A stretch of DNA of 64,000 nt from JAJXZJ01 sp050012855 (GCA_050012855.1 JBEKGJ010000017.1:1-64000); one strand, 5' to 3'. Shown: positions 35,384 to 46,469, counted from the stretch's first letter. The notes: generated by a model from the letters alone, not told the origin. A program made the numbers and translations.

Positions 35384-37567
35384 ATGGCAGCAAAGCGTAA
35401 GAACGATCCCAGCCAGCTCGACCTCCTCGCCAGCCAACCGGCGCCGGTGGGCCCGCCCGCCCAAGCCGGCTCCGCGGCCGCGGCCGTCGCCGGCAAGGCC
35501 AGCGACCCCACTTCGGTCCCGCCCGCCGAGCCGTGCCCGGACGGGAACGGTCACAGCGAAATCACCGCCGAGGAAACCGCCGCGCCGGCCACGGCCCCCC
35601 GCCCGTTTGTCCCCGGCGCCCTCAACCTGCCGCTCCACCGCCGCGTGGACCGGAGCTTCCTTGATTACGCGTCCTACGTCATCCGCGACCGTGCCATCCC
35701 GCATCTCGCCGACGGCCTGAAACCCGTCCAGCGCCGCATTCTCTGGGCGCTGCATCGGCATGACGACGGCCGCTTCACCAAGGTCGCCAATGTCGTCGGC
35801 GACACGATGAAGTTCCATCCGCACGGCGACGCCTCGATCGGCGATGCGTTGGTGGTGCTGGCCAACAAGCGCTATCTCATCGAAGGCCAGGGCAATTTCG
35901 GGAACCTCTACACCGGCGATCCCGCCGCCGCCCCCCGTTACATCGAAGGCCGCCTCACCGAGCTGGCGCGCACCGAGCTGTTCAACGACGAGATCACCGA
36001 ATTCGTCCCCAGCTACGACGGCCGCAACCAGGAGCCCGTCACCCTGCCCTGCAAGCTTCCGCTCACGCTCATGCTCGGCACCGAGGGCATCGCGGTCGGT
36101 TTGTCAGCGCGCCTCCTGCCGCACAATTTCCCCGAGCTGCTCCAGGCCCAGATCGCCATCCTGAAACAGCAGCCGTTCAAGTGCCTGCCCGACTTCCCGA
36201 CCGGCGGCCTCATGGATGCCCGCGAGTACCGCGACGGCACCGGCAGCGTGAAGGTCCGCGCCAGAATCAAGGTGCGGGACGAAACCACCGTCGTCATCAG
36301 GGAAATCCCGCCCACGACCACCACCGAATCGCTCATCGCCTCCGTCGAAGACGCGGCGCGCAAGGGCAAGCTCAAGGTGAAATCCATCAACGATTTTACC
36401 TCCGAGGAGGTCGAGATCGAAATCAAATGCCCGGCCGGCGTGGACGCGGAGCAGATGGTGGACGCGCTCTACGCCTTCACCGACTGCGAGGTCACCATCG
36501 CCAGCCGCATCGTCGTCATCCGCGACCACCGGCCCGTCGAGCTGACCGTCAGCCAAGTCTTGCGCGCGAACACGGACCAGCTTGTCGCCCTCCTCAAGCG
36601 CGAACTGGAACTGCGCGAGCGGGAACTCCAGGACGAACTCCATTACCGCACCCTGGAACGCCTCTTCATCGAGGAACGCATTTACCAGCGAATCGAGCAG
36701 TGCAAAACGAACGAGGCCGTCGTCGCCGCGGTTTACGAAGGCTTCAAGCCCTTGCAGAAGGAACTCGTCCGCGCCCTCACCGACCCCGACGTGGAGCGTT
36801 TGCTCACGGTCCGCATTCGCCGGATTTCCCTTTTTGACATCAACCAGCATCGCGAGGAAATGGAGAAGGTGAAGGCGGACCTGGTCGAGACGCGCAAGAA
36901 CCTCAAGAACCTCGTCAAGTTCGCCATCAGCCATCTCGAGGCGTTGCTGGAGAAGTACGGCCCGCTCTATCCACGGCTCACCAAGTCCAGCCGGCACGAC
37001 ATGATTGACGCGAAGGAAGTCGCGTTCAAGGCGTTCAAGCTCGCCTACGACCGCGAGTCCGGCTACCTCGGCCACAAGGTTAGCGGCGAGGAGTTCAAGA
37101 CCGAGTGCACGAAGTTCGACAAGATTCTCATGGTCTTCCGCGATGGCCACTACAAGGTCATCGAGCTGCCGGAGAGGCTCTTCGTCGGCCCGGACCTCGA
37201 ATACTGCGGCATCCCGAATCGCGAGCAGGTGTTCACGATGGTCTATGCCGACCGCGACGCCACCTATCTCAAGCGCTTCACGTTTGGCGGCTTCATTCTC
37301 GACAAGGATTACTTCTGCGTTCCAGAAGGCGAAAAATACAAGGTCCTCTTCTTCGAGCCGGGCACGCCGGAGATGCTCTACCTCCGCTACAAACCCGCGC
37401 CACACCAGAAGATCAACCAGCAAACCTGCGTCCCGTCGGAAGTCGAAGTGAAAGGCGCCCGGACGCGCGGCCGCCAGCTTACGATCAAGGACGTCGGCGC
37501 CGTCGCCATCAAACCGCCGCGCGGCTGGGACCCGGAAGCCACGACGACCAAGGTGCTGTTTGCGTGA
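35384..37567 (+). CDS. parC: Type IIA topoisomerase subunit A (ParC/GyrA-like)
   Basis: The 727-aa DNA-cleaving subunit. A Pro/Ala-rich extension of about 75 residues precedes the core. The winged-helix domain shows DYASYVIRDRAIPHLADGLKP and HPHGDASIGDAL; the catalytic tyrosine is Tyr186 in AAPRYIEGRL. A long coiled-coil tower follows (residues ~390-530). The C-terminal part is short and I see no GyrA box (QRRGGKG), which favours ParC. The last codons (EATTTKVLFA, then TGA) and the 138 bp behind them recur 460 bp downstream. Confidence 0.92.
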   Translation: MAAKRKNDPSQLDLLASQPAPVGPPAQAGSAAAAVAGKASDPTSVPPAEPCPDGNGHSEITAEETAAPATAPRPFVPGALNLPLHRRVDRSFLDYASYVIRDRAIPHLADGLKPVQRRILWALHRHDDGRFTKVANVVGDTMKFHPHGDASIGDALVVLANKRYLIEGQGNFGNLYTGDPAAAPRYIEGRLTELARTELFNDEITEFVPSYDGRNQEPVTLPCKLPLTLMLGTEGIAVGLSARLLPHNFPELLQAQIAILKQQPFKCLPDFPTGGLMDAREYRDGTGSVKVRARIKVRDETTVVIREIPPTTTTESLIASVEDAARKGKLKVKSINDFTSEEVEIEIKCPAGVDAEQMVDALYAFTDCEVTIASRIVVIRDHRPVELTVSQVLRANTDQLVALLKRELELRERELQDELHYRTLERLFIEERIYQRIEQCKTNEAVVAAVYEGFKPLQKELVRALTDPDVERLLTVRIRRISLFDINQHREEMEKVKADLVETRKNLKNLVKFAISHLEALLEKYGPLYPRLTKSSRHDMIDAKEVAFKAFKLAYDRESGYLGHKVSGEEFKTECTKFDKILMVFRDGHYKVIELPERLFVGPDLEYCGIPNREQVFTMVYADRDATYLKRFTFGGFILDKDYFCVPEGEKYKVLFFEPGTPEMLYLRYKPAPHQKINQQTCVPSEVEVKGARTRGRQLTIKDVGAVAIKPPRGWDPEATTTKVLFA

Positions 37568-37708
37568 CCAGGTGCGTAGCGGCGGCTCGGTAGAGCGCCG
37601 CCAACTTCCAGGAAAAGGCGCAAGCCGATCGAGAAGAGCGGAAGTTGTGGGCAGAAAGTGGTTTTGTGCGGGAAAGAGAATGGCGGCTTTCTGCCGAAAG
37701 CCGCTACG
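37535..37708. repeat. 174-bp direct repeat containing the parC 3' end (copy A)
   Basis: This copy aligns without gaps with 37995-38168, about 25 mismatches in 174 by my count. The first 33 bp are the end of parC including its stop. The rest begins CGTAGCGGCGGCTCGG and ends AAAGCCGCTACG, so CGTAGCGGC and GCCGCTACG form terminal inverted repeats of a ~135-bp palindromic unit. The stop codon of the UPF0175 gene (37704-37706) falls inside its last bases. Confidence 0.9.
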
Positions 37709-37955
37709 AGTTCATACGCCGAACCTGACCGAGGGTGAGCAAGTCCTGGTCAAGATCAGCCTCGTCGTAGTGTAGCGGTATGTTTCGATCTCGCAGCAGC
37801 GCCTGAAACTCGAACAACCCGCTCCCGGCGAGATCGGTGGCTTGGATGATCGTCAGCCGGCGGCCCGCGTAGAGGGCCACGGCCAACTCGCGCTTCACGG
37901 CGTGTTCATCCAAGCCCTTCAGCGCCGCAAGATCGTCTGGCAACCTGACTACCAT
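37704..37955 (-). CDS. UPF0175 family protein (antitoxin-like)
   Basis: An 83-aa protein: MVVRLPDDLAALKGLDEHAV at the start, a middle segment YAGRRLTIIQATDLAGSGLF and the ending PLHYDEADLDQDL typical of UPF0175. Members are often antitoxins paired with PIN/DUF3368 nucleases. No nuclease gene is next to it, so it is an orphan here. It lies between two copies of a repeat carrying the parC 3' end, and is antisense to parC. Its TAG stop overlaps the inverted-repeat end of copy A. Confidence 0.8.
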   Translation of the reverse strand: MVVRLPDDLAALKGLDEHAVKRELAVALYAGRRLTIIQATDLAGSGLFEFQALLRDRNIPLHYDEADLDQDLLTLGQVRRMNS

Positions 37956-37994
37956 GTCCGGAGCATAGCCCCACGTCCGCCAGGCGACAACCCC

Positions 37995-38168
37995 GAAGCC
38001 ACGACCACGAAGGTGCTGTTTGCGTGATCAGGTTCGTAGCGGCGGCTCGGGAGAGCGCCGCCAGTTTTCAGGCGAAGGCGCAAGCCAATCGAGAACAGCG
38101 GAAATTGTGGGCGGAAGGTCGTCCTCTCCTTGAAGAAGAACGGCGGCTTTCTGCCGAAAGCCGCTACG
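37995..38168. repeat. 174-bp direct repeat containing a copy of the parC 3' end (copy B)
   Basis: This second copy starts GAAGCCACGACCACGAAGG and again encodes EATTTKVLFA followed by TGA, with no parC body in front of it. It ends GCCGCTACG at 38168. The offset from copy A is 460 bp throughout. Confidence 0.9.
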
Positions 38169-38170
38169 CC

Positions 38171-38198
38171 CGTAGCGGCGCCTCGGTCGAGCCCCGCC
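38171..38198. repeat. Start of a further CGTAGCGGC repeat unit
   Basis: Two bases after copy B a new partial unit begins, CGTAGCGGCGCCTCGG, matching the left end of the palindromic unit. Together with the end of copy B it makes a perfect 8-2-8 inverted repeat (CCGCTACG, CC, CGTAGCGG). It ends 6 bp before the pseudopilin stop and may form a terminator-like hairpin. Confidence 0.7.
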
Positions 38199-38203
38199 TG
38201 ACT

Positions 38204-39148
<945 letters not shown>

Positions 39149-39649
39149 GGCACCACAATGGCTTTGAGCCGAGTAATAATTACATTACGCCTGTGCCGCG
39201 CGTTCGGCAAGCCCAGCCCGACACCGACCAACTCGCGCCGGCCGGGAACCGCGTATGGGTCCGGCGTTCGACCATGCTCACGGTGGGTCGCGGACCGCCC
39301 GGGCGGCAGCCTGCTATGGGGACCGCGCCCGTCTCGGGCGCAGCCGACGACGTCCTCGCCGTCGGCTTCAGCGAACGATTTTTTCCTCCGCCGGGAAGTA
39401 CGCCGCGAGGACGCGACGAACAGCGGGCGAGACTCCCGCGCTCCCTCAATTCCCGTCACGAACCACAATGGTGGATCGCGGACCGCCGTCGTCATTTGCA
39501 TCTGTCATTTGCATCTGGTCGGCCGCGACCGGCAGTGGTAGAACTCCGGTTGATGACGCCCGAACTTTTCGCCCCTATGAAAGAAAAAGGCGACAACCTG
39601 TCGTCATGACGGGCATTCATGGGGGCGAATCCAACAACCAAGACAAATC
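39149..39649. other. 501-bp intergenic region with short direct repeats
   Basis: The divergent gap holds the 18-mer GGTGGGTCGCGGACCGCC at 39282-39299 and again, with one mismatch, at 39470-39487, bracketing about 200 bp. A 13-bp tandem repeat (TCATTTGCATCTG twice) lies at 39492-39517. Long frames over the stretch look non-coding. It is probably another eroded intergenic element. Confidence 0.5.
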
Positions 39650-40678
39650 ATGAGTGAAACCGAAATCTCCCCCGCTCCGCCCGCCTTCAAGGACCGCCAC
39701 GCCGGTCTCGTGGCCTTCGGCATTGTCCAGATCGTCCTCGGCGGTTTCACGGCGCTGATGATCCCGCTGCTCCTTTTCAGCCAGCGCGTCATGGCCCAAC
39801 AGCAACCGGGCTCGGTCTATGGCCCGTCGCTTGCCCTGGCGATGGCGATGTACGGCACGCTGGCGGTGGTGCTGGTGTGCGTCGGCGTCGGTTCCATCAA
39901 AGCCCGGCGCTGGGCGCGCGCGCTGACCCTCGTAGGCGCTTGGAGCTTGTTGATCATGGGTATCTTCAACCTGGCGATCCAGGCATTCCTGCTGCCGCGT
40001 ATGCTGGCCGTTTCCGCGCCCTCGGGCGCCGCCGTCCCCCACACGGCCATGGTCGTGGCCATGGTCGGGGCGTTCCTCATGATCGGCATCGTCTTCATCG
40101 CCTTGCCAGCGGCCTTCGCCTGGTTCTACAGCAACCGGCACGTGAAGGCCACGTGCGAAGCCCGCAACCCGGAGCCCAGTTGGACCGATGGCTGCCCGCT
40201 GCCGCTCCTGGCCTTATGCCTTTGGACAGCGCTGGGGACGGTTTCCTTCTTCATCATGGCGCTCGCCGGCATGGCCGTGCTGCCGGTATTTGGCCAATTG
40301 ATCGCGGGACCGGTCGCCACCACCGTATCGGTCCTGCTGGGAGTAGCGTGGGCGTGGGCCGCCTGGGCCATCTATCGCCGGCGTCTCGCGGCGTGGTGGT
40401 TCATCGTGGGCATGATGACCGTTTTCGGCGTCTCGTGTGTGATCACGTTTCTGCGCGTGGACCCGTTGGAGCTGTATCGGATGATGCACTACCCCGAGCA
40501 ACAGATCGAGCAGATCCGACGCCTTGGCCTGATGACCCCTTCCGTGATGGCGTGGGGCATGGCGGGCGGCGCGGTCCTCTGGCTGGGATTTCTGCTCTGG
40601 GTGCGGCGCTATTTCAAGCCGGTCCCGCCCCCGCCGACTCCTGCGGCACCGTTGGCCGACGTGCCGCCGGTTCAGTGA
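39650..40678 (+). CDS. Polytopic membrane protein of unknown function
   Basis: A 342-aa protein with about eight predicted membrane helices, the first at residues 20-45 (LVAFGIVQIVLGGFTALMI). A Pro-rich cytoplasmic tail closes it (PVPPPPTPAAPLADVPP). No catalytic motif or family is recognised. It converges with the Agl23-like gene with only 4 bp between stops. Confidence 0.75.
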   Translation: MSETEISPAPPAFKDRHAGLVAFGIVQIVLGGFTALMIPLLLFSQRVMAQQQPGSVYGPSLALAMAMYGTLAVVLVCVGVGSIKARRWARALTLVGAWSLLIMGIFNLAIQAFLLPRMLAVSAPSGAAVPHTAMVVAMVGAFLMIGIVFIALPAAFAWFYSNRHVKATCEARNPEPSWTDGCPLPLLALCLWTALGTVSFFIMALAGMAVLPVFGQLIAGPVATTVSVLLGVAWAWAAWAIYRRRLAAWWFIVGMMTVFGVSCVITFLRVDPLELYRMMHYPEQQIEQIRRLGLMTPSVMAWGMAGGAVLWLGFLLWVRRYFKPVPPPPTPAAPLADVPPVQ

Positions 40679-40682
40679 AACC

Positions 40683-42251
40683 TCATTCTTCTTCGGCCGG
40701 GAGCGGACGGGACGCGAGGTATTTCTTCCAGAGCTCGAGCTCGACGTAGAGTTCCAGGCCCACGCCGGGACGTTGCGGGAACAGGCCGACCATCAGCCAG
40801 CGCTTGTTCGTCTTTTCGTCGAGGTCGGCGTTGAGCGAGGCGCTGGCCACCATGATCGGCGCGCGCTGATCCGATGGCGCCTCCGACCACCAGCCGACGC
40901 GCCGGAAGCCGCGGAGGTACCACGGCAACGGCCAGTAGTCGCCCCCGCAGCCGAACACCTGGATGACCGTTTGGTCGGGTTGCGGTTGCGTGGCGGCGAT
41001 GGCCTTGATCCGTGAGACCAGCTCGAGGAGTTCCGGCGCGGTGTGCGCATAAACCCACGGGTTGCGGGGATCGGCCGGTAGCACGATCGCTGCGCGCCAG
41101 GCCTGCCACGCCAGTTGACCCGCTCCCGCGAGCAGGGCCAGCGCCGCCGCCACCGCCAGCCACGGCCGGTGGGCGAACGCCGCAACAACCGTCGCCGCGC
41201 CCACGCCCGCCAATAGGATGAAGGCGTGGTGGAAGTCCAGTGCGCACCATGGCGTTTTGTAGCGGAGCACGGTGTAGATGGCCGTCAGGATGACCGCGTA
41301 AAAACCGAGGAGGCGAACAAACCGTCGGTTCACACCGGGCACATCACGCTCGCCAAACGCGGCCCAGAGGCCAATCCCGGCCAGCAGCCAGATTAAGGCC
41401 TCGGTCCAGAGCGGTCCGGCCGCTGGATGAAACCAGAGCAGCCGGGAGAAGTAGAACCACCACGGGTGCGAATGCGGCGAAGCGCCGCCGGCGCGGTGCA
41501 GCCAGGGAAGGTAGGCGCGCAGCGAATCGAGCGGGCCGTGGCGGTTGGTGAAGAACGACGTAAAGAACACGACCGAAATCACGGCGGCCACGGCCAGGGC
41601 GGCGACCAGGTGCGCGCGTCGCAGGTGGAGTTCGGGGAACCAGAGTGTCCCGTGGCGCCAGTGATCCCAGGCTCCTGCCAGGATCGCGGCGGCGGCGAAT
41701 GCGGCGAGGTTGAAGACGAAGGTTTCCTTGGTCGCGTGCATCAGGCCGAGCGCGGCCCCCGCGAGCAGAGCCCACGCCAGCCGGCGGCTTCGCAGATAGC
41801 GCCAGCCGGCGGCGAGGAACAGCAGCGTGAAGAAGACCAGCAGCAATTCGTGGATGTAATACCGGCTGTAGAAGACCAGTGCCGGCGAAACCGCCGTCAA
41901 CAGCCCCGCCCCGAACACCGCGGGGCGGCCGAGGGCGTCGCCCAGCAGTGGCAGCAGCAAAATCAGGCCGAGGCCAAAGGCCAGCGGCACGAGGCGGAGG
42001 GTGGTTTCGCGGAGCTCCGCGGCGTTCCGGGCGCCGGAGAGCCATGCCGCCGGCAGCGTCGCGTAATAAAGAATGGGGCCGTGGAACTCGTCGTGGTCAT
42101 AACGGTAGCCCCGACCTTCCCACAGCCACAGAAACTTGACGGCGTGGTTGGCTTCGTCGGCGTGGAGCGGACGCCGGTCGAGTTGGGGCAGCCGGAGCAA
42201 CAGTGCGATTGCGACGGCCGCCAACAGGCCCAGCGTCAGCCAGCGATTCAT
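40683..42251 (-). CDS. GT39-type membrane glycosyltransferase-like protein (TIGR03663/Agl23)
   Basis: A 522-aa protein with about ten membrane helices. The first periplasmic loop carries HADEANHAVKF (Asp32/Glu33), the acidic motif expected in GT-C/GT39 enzymes that use lipid-linked sugars, and is diagnostic for the TIGR03663 family. KETFVFNLAAF is another conserved stretch. The family is described as flippase-activity associated; the actual acceptor is unknown. Its ATG overlaps the stop of the preceding discoidin-like gene in ATGA (42248-42251), so the two are coupled. Confidence 0.85.
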   Translation of the reverse strand: MNRWLTLGLLAAVAIALLLRLPQLDRRPLHADEANHAVKFLWLWEGRGYRYDHDEFHGPILYYATLPAAWLSGARNAAELRETTLRLVPLAFGLGLILLLPLLGDALGRPAVFGAGLLTAVSPALVFYSRYYIHELLLVFFTLLFLAAGWRYLRSRRLAWALLAGAALGLMHATKETFVFNLAAFAAAAILAGAWDHWRHGTLWFPELHLRRAHLVAALAVAAVISVVFFTSFFTNRHGPLDSLRAYLPWLHRAGGASPHSHPWWFYFSRLLWFHPAAGPLWTEALIWLLAGIGLWAAFGERDVPGVNRRFVRLLGFYAVILTAIYTVLRYKTPWCALDFHHAFILLAGVGAATVVAAFAHRPWLAVAAALALLAGAGQLAWQAWRAAIVLPADPRNPWVYAHTAPELLELVSRIKAIAATQPQPDQTVIQVFGCGGDYWPLPWYLRGFRRVGWWSEAPSDQRAPIMVASASLNADLDEKTNKRWLMVGLFPQRPGVGLELYVELELWKKYLASRPLPAEEE

Positions 42252-42940
42252 TCCGCCGGCAGCCCCCAGACCTCGACCTCGGTATAACGGTTCAGCGCGC
42301 TGTAGGTGCTGCCCTTGCTGTAGCAGCGGACATACCGCCCCTTGACCGCCTTCACCGGCATCAGGCGCCCCTGGTAATCCTCCCAGTATTCCTTGTCCGT
42401 CCCGATGCCCAAACCCGAGCTGTTGTCCACGTCATTGTTGTAAACCGTGGTCACGTCCTTGGTGAAATCCGGGTCGTCCGAAATCTGCACCACCACGTCA
42501 TGGTAAATCTGGTAGGTGTTGTGCGCGTGCCAGACGATGACCGCGTAAACCGCGGCGCTCTTCTCGAGATCAACCTGAATCCACTGCGTTTTCTTGTGGA
42601 GCTCGACGAACGAGGAGTCGCTGGCCTCCTTGTCGCCGTCGGTCACCAGGTCGAGCGTGCCGGTGATGGGCGATTTGTCGCTGCTGGTGACCTTCTTCTT
42701 GAGCGCGAGGTTGACGCAGCCCTTGGGCGCCAGGAACGGGGCGCGTGGTTTGTCGCTGGGTTTCTCGACTTCCGGCCCGAGCTGGGTGTCCGGCGGGGTG
42801 CCCATGAACGCCGGGATGGGCAGCTTGATCGGCAGCGGGGCGAGGTCTTCGGCGCGGAGGTTTTGCGTGGCCAAACCCACGCCCAGGGCGAGCAGCAGCG
42901 CCAGCCGCTTCGTGATGTCGGAACTGTGTTTCATGTTCAT
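42248..42940 (-). CDS. Secreted discoidin-like (F5/8 type C) protein
   Basis: A 230-aa protein with a signal peptide (MKHSSDITKRLALLLALGVG). After a Pro-rich spacer, residues 75-230 look like a discoidin/F5-8C beta-sandwich: GCVNLALKKKVTSSD, TDGDKEASDSSFVEL, QWIQVDLEKSAAVYAVIVW and GRYVRCYSKGSTYSALNRYTEVEVWG. Such domains bind sugars or surfaces. It is translationally coupled to the Agl23-like gene downstream. Two ATG codons (42940 and 42934) are possible starts. Confidence 0.82.
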   Translation of the reverse strand: MNMKHSSDITKRLALLLALGVGLATQNLRAEDLAPLPIKLPIPAFMGTPPDTQLGPEVEKPSDKPRAPFLAPKGCVNLALKKKVTSSDKSPITGTLDLVTDGDKEASDSSFVELHKKTQWIQVDLEKSAAVYAVIVWHAHNTYQIYHDVVVQISDDPDFTKDVTTVYNNDVDNSSGLGIGTDKEYWEDYQGRLMPVKAVKGRYVRCYSKGSTYSALNRYTEVEVWGLPAE

Positions 42941-43138
42941 GCGTTAAACAACCAAACGTTAGATTGCGTCAGCCTGTCGGTATTCACGAAAAAAGGCAAC
43001 TGTTTGTCGCACGGTGGGCACGGCCTCCCCGCCGCAGGCAAGTCGTCAAGCTTGGCGGAGGCCGGCAGGATGCGGCCGTCCCCGCATGCGCCCGGGCGCG
43101 GCCACGGGCGGGCGGAACGGGGCGCAGGAACATTCTTA

Positions 43139-43168
43139 TTGACATTTCGCCATATAACGAAACATAGT
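43139..43168 (+). promoter_or_regulatory. ars promoter with overlapping ArsR operator
   Basis: A consensus -35 box TTGACA lies at 43139-43144. A perfect dyad TTTCG-N8-CGAAA (43145-43162) fills the space to a weak -10 around 43162-43168. It ends about 7 bp before the arsR start. A dyad sitting between -35 and -10 is the usual arrangement for an ArsR/SmtB repressor that leaves DNA on binding arsenite. That the ars genes are autorepressed is inference. Confidence 0.75.
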
Positions 43169-43174
43169 GCACCC

Positions 43175-43543
43175 ATGCTGCGCGACTTCATGCACCTGAC
43201 CAAGGCGCTGGCCGATCCCAGCCGGGTGCGCGTCCTGCTGGCCTTGCAGGCCGGCGAGCTGTGCGTCTGCCAGATCAGCGAACTCCTCGGCCTGGCGCCG
43301 TCCACGGTTTCCAAGCACCTCTCGATCCTGCACCACGCCGGCCTGATCGAATCCCGCAAGACCGAACGTTGGGTTTACTGTCGCCTCCCCGGTCCCGCCG
43401 CGCGGCCACCCGTGCGCCAGGCCCTTGCCTGGGTCCGATCCTCCCTGGCGCACGCACCGGAGGCCGAAGCCGACCGGCTCCATTTGCACCGCATCCTCCG
43501 GATCGAACCAGCCACCCTATGCCAACGTCAACGCCGCGTTTGA
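43175..43543 (+). CDS. arsR: ArsR/SmtB-family repressor
   Basis: A 122-aa winged-helix regulator. It has ALADPSRVRVLLALQAGELCVCQISELLGL, with the CxC metal-binding pair of ArsR in the helix, and LAPSTVSKHLSILHHAGLI as the recognition helix. The frame extends far upstream, but the ATG at 43175 fits the promoter and the family length. Its 3' end overlaps arsC by 25 bp. It presumably represses the operon until As(III) binds. Confidence 0.92.
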   Translation: MLRDFMHLTKALADPSRVRVLLALQAGELCVCQISELLGLAPSTVSKHLSILHHAGLIESRKTERWVYCRLPGPAARPPVRQALAWVRSSLAHAPEAEADRLHLHRILRIEPATLCQRQRRV

Positions 43544-44025
43544 GAGTCTTGTTCCTCTGCACCGGGAATTCCTGCCGCAGCCAGATGGCGGAAGGCTGGA
43601 CGCGCCACCTCAAGGGCGACGTGATCGAGGCCTGGTCCGCCGGCATCGAGAAGCACGGTCTGAATCCGCACGCCGTCAGAGTGATGGCCGAAGCCGGCGT
43701 GGACATCTCAACCCAGTATTCCAAGACGCTCACCGACGTTGGACCGGTCGCCTTCGATTATGTCGTCACGGTCTGCGGGCACGCCCACGAACACTGCCCC
43801 GTTTTCCCCGGCAAGAACAAGGTCGTGCATGTCGGGTTTGACGACCCGCCCACGTTGACGCGGCGCCTCCCGGATGGCGAAGCGAAGCTGGCCGTGTACC
43901 GCCGGGTGCGGGACCAGATCCGCGCGTTTGTGGAAACATTGCCGGTGGCCCTGCTCGCCGCGGCAAAAGCACCATCACCAGTTCCACCTCCAAACCGGAA
44001 GGAGACACATGAACGTTCAAACTGA
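43519..44025 (+). CDS. arsC: Arsenate reductase, low-molecular-weight phosphatase type
   Basis: A 168-aa enzyme reducing As(V) to As(III) with thioredoxin-type electrons. The P-loop is LFLCTGNSCRSQMAEGW. The two resolving cysteines are in VTVCGHAHEHCPVFPG, as in the pI258 ArsC class. A Pro/Ala-rich tail of about 20 residues is extra. The start at 43519 lies inside arsR and the 3' end overlaps the next gene by 17 bp, so translation is coupled throughout. Confidence 0.94.
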   Translation: MPTSTPRLRVLFLCTGNSCRSQMAEGWTRHLKGDVIEAWSAGIEKHGLNPHAVRVMAEAGVDISTQYSKTLTDVGPVAFDYVVTVCGHAHEHCPVFPGKNKVVHVGFDDPPTLTRRLPDGEAKLAVYRRVRDQIRAFVETLPVALLAAAKAPSPVPPPNRKETHERSN

Positions 44026-44478
44026 GCGCGCCAGCCAGAAGTTCCTCGCCGGATTCAATTGCGCCCAGGCCGTCCTCCACGCCTTTGCTCCCGAACTGGG
44101 CCTGGACAGTGACACCGCCTTGAAACTCGCCGGCGGCTTCGGCGGGGGCATGGCACGACAGGGCGAGGTTTGCGGAGCCGTCACCGGCGGCATCATGGCC
44201 ATCGGCCTCAAGTTCGGATGCGGCAGCAAAGACGACCGTGCCGCGACCGAGCGCACCTATCGAAACACGCAGGCACTCATGGAACGGTTCGCGCAGCGGC
44301 ATGGTTCGTGCCTCTGCCGCGAACTGCTCCCGGGCTGCGACCTCCGGACCCTCGAGGGCCAGCAGCGTTTCAAGGAACTGGACCTTCGCCACCGGACCTG
44401 CCTGTCCTGCGTCCAGACGGTGGCTGAGGCGCTGGCGGACATCTTGTCGGAACCAGTCCCGGCCTGCCCGGCGCAATC

Positions 44479-44482
<4 letters not shown>
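44009..44482 (+). CDS. C_GCAxxG_C_C family redox protein
   Basis: A 157-aa protein. A strong ribosome-binding site GGAAGGAG (43997-44004) precedes the ATG at 44009. Cysteines are placed as in the C_GCAxxG_C_C family: FNCAQAV, GEVCGAVTGG, SCLCRELLPGCD and CLSCVQTV. The family is predicted to be redox-active and perhaps metal-binding; its function is not established. It overlaps arsC on one side and acr3 (ATGA) on the other, so it belongs to the arsenic operon. A role in arsenic thiol chemistry or electron supply to ArsC is inference. Confidence 0.88.
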
Positions 44483-45593
<1,111 letters not shown>

Positions 45594-45597
<4 letters not shown>

Positions 45598-46469
45598 AAA
45601 CAGCCCCGAACCTCGAACAAACTGAAGCCGTGCGCACCACAGTCCGCGAAGGCTATGCCCGGATTGCCACCGCCGGCAACGAACGCCGTTCCTCCAAGCC
45701 ATCTTGCTGTTGCGGGTCCGCCCCGCCCTCGCCCGAAGAGGTAGCCCGACAAATTGGCTATGACGCCGCGGAACTCGCCGCCCTGCCGGAAGGCGCCAAC
45801 ATGGGCCTTTCCTGCGGAAACCCGGCCGCGCTCGCCGCGCTCCAACCGGGCGAAGTCGTGCTCGACCTTGGCGCCGGCGGCGGTTTCGACGTGTTCATCG
45901 CCGGCCGCAAAGTCGGTCCCGCCGGCCGGGCGATCGGGGTGGACATGACGCCTGACATGCTCGCGAAGGCGCGACGTAACATTGCTGCCTACCGCGCCCA
46001 CGCCGGCCTGGACAACGTCGAGTTCCGGTTGGGAGAAATCGAGCACCTGCCCATGGCCAACGCGAGCGTGGACGTGGTCATCTCCAACTGCGTTCTGAAT
46101 CTGTCACCGGACAAGCCGCAGGTCTGGCGCGAGATCGCCCGCGTGCTCAAGCCGGGCGGCCGCGTCGCCATTTCCGACCTCGCCCTGCTCCAGCCGTTGC
46201 CGGACGGCGTCCGCGACATGGTCGAGGCGCTCGTCGGATGCGTCGCCGGCGCCGTGCTCGCGAGCGAAACCGAGGCGATCGCGCGGGCGGCCGGTTTGAC
46301 CGACATCGTTTTGCGTCCCAAGGCGGATTACATGAAGGCCATGCAAGCGTTTCAGGATCCGCTCTACCTGAAGATCGTGCAGCAGCTACCGGCGGGTACC
46401 AGCCCGGCGGATTTCATCACGAGTCTTGAAGTGACGGCGCGAAAACCGAAAGCCTTCCCCGCGCCGTAA
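45594..46469 (+). CDS. arsM: Arsenite S-adenosylmethionine methyltransferase
   Basis: A 291-aa enzyme that methylates As(III). The SAM site is VLDLGAGGGFDVFIAGRKVG. All four arsenic-related cysteine positions are seen: SCCCGS near 40, LSCGNP, SNCVLNLSPDKP and GCVAG. It overlaps acr3 in ATGA (45594-45597), so methylation is co-expressed with efflux. Confidence 0.94.
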
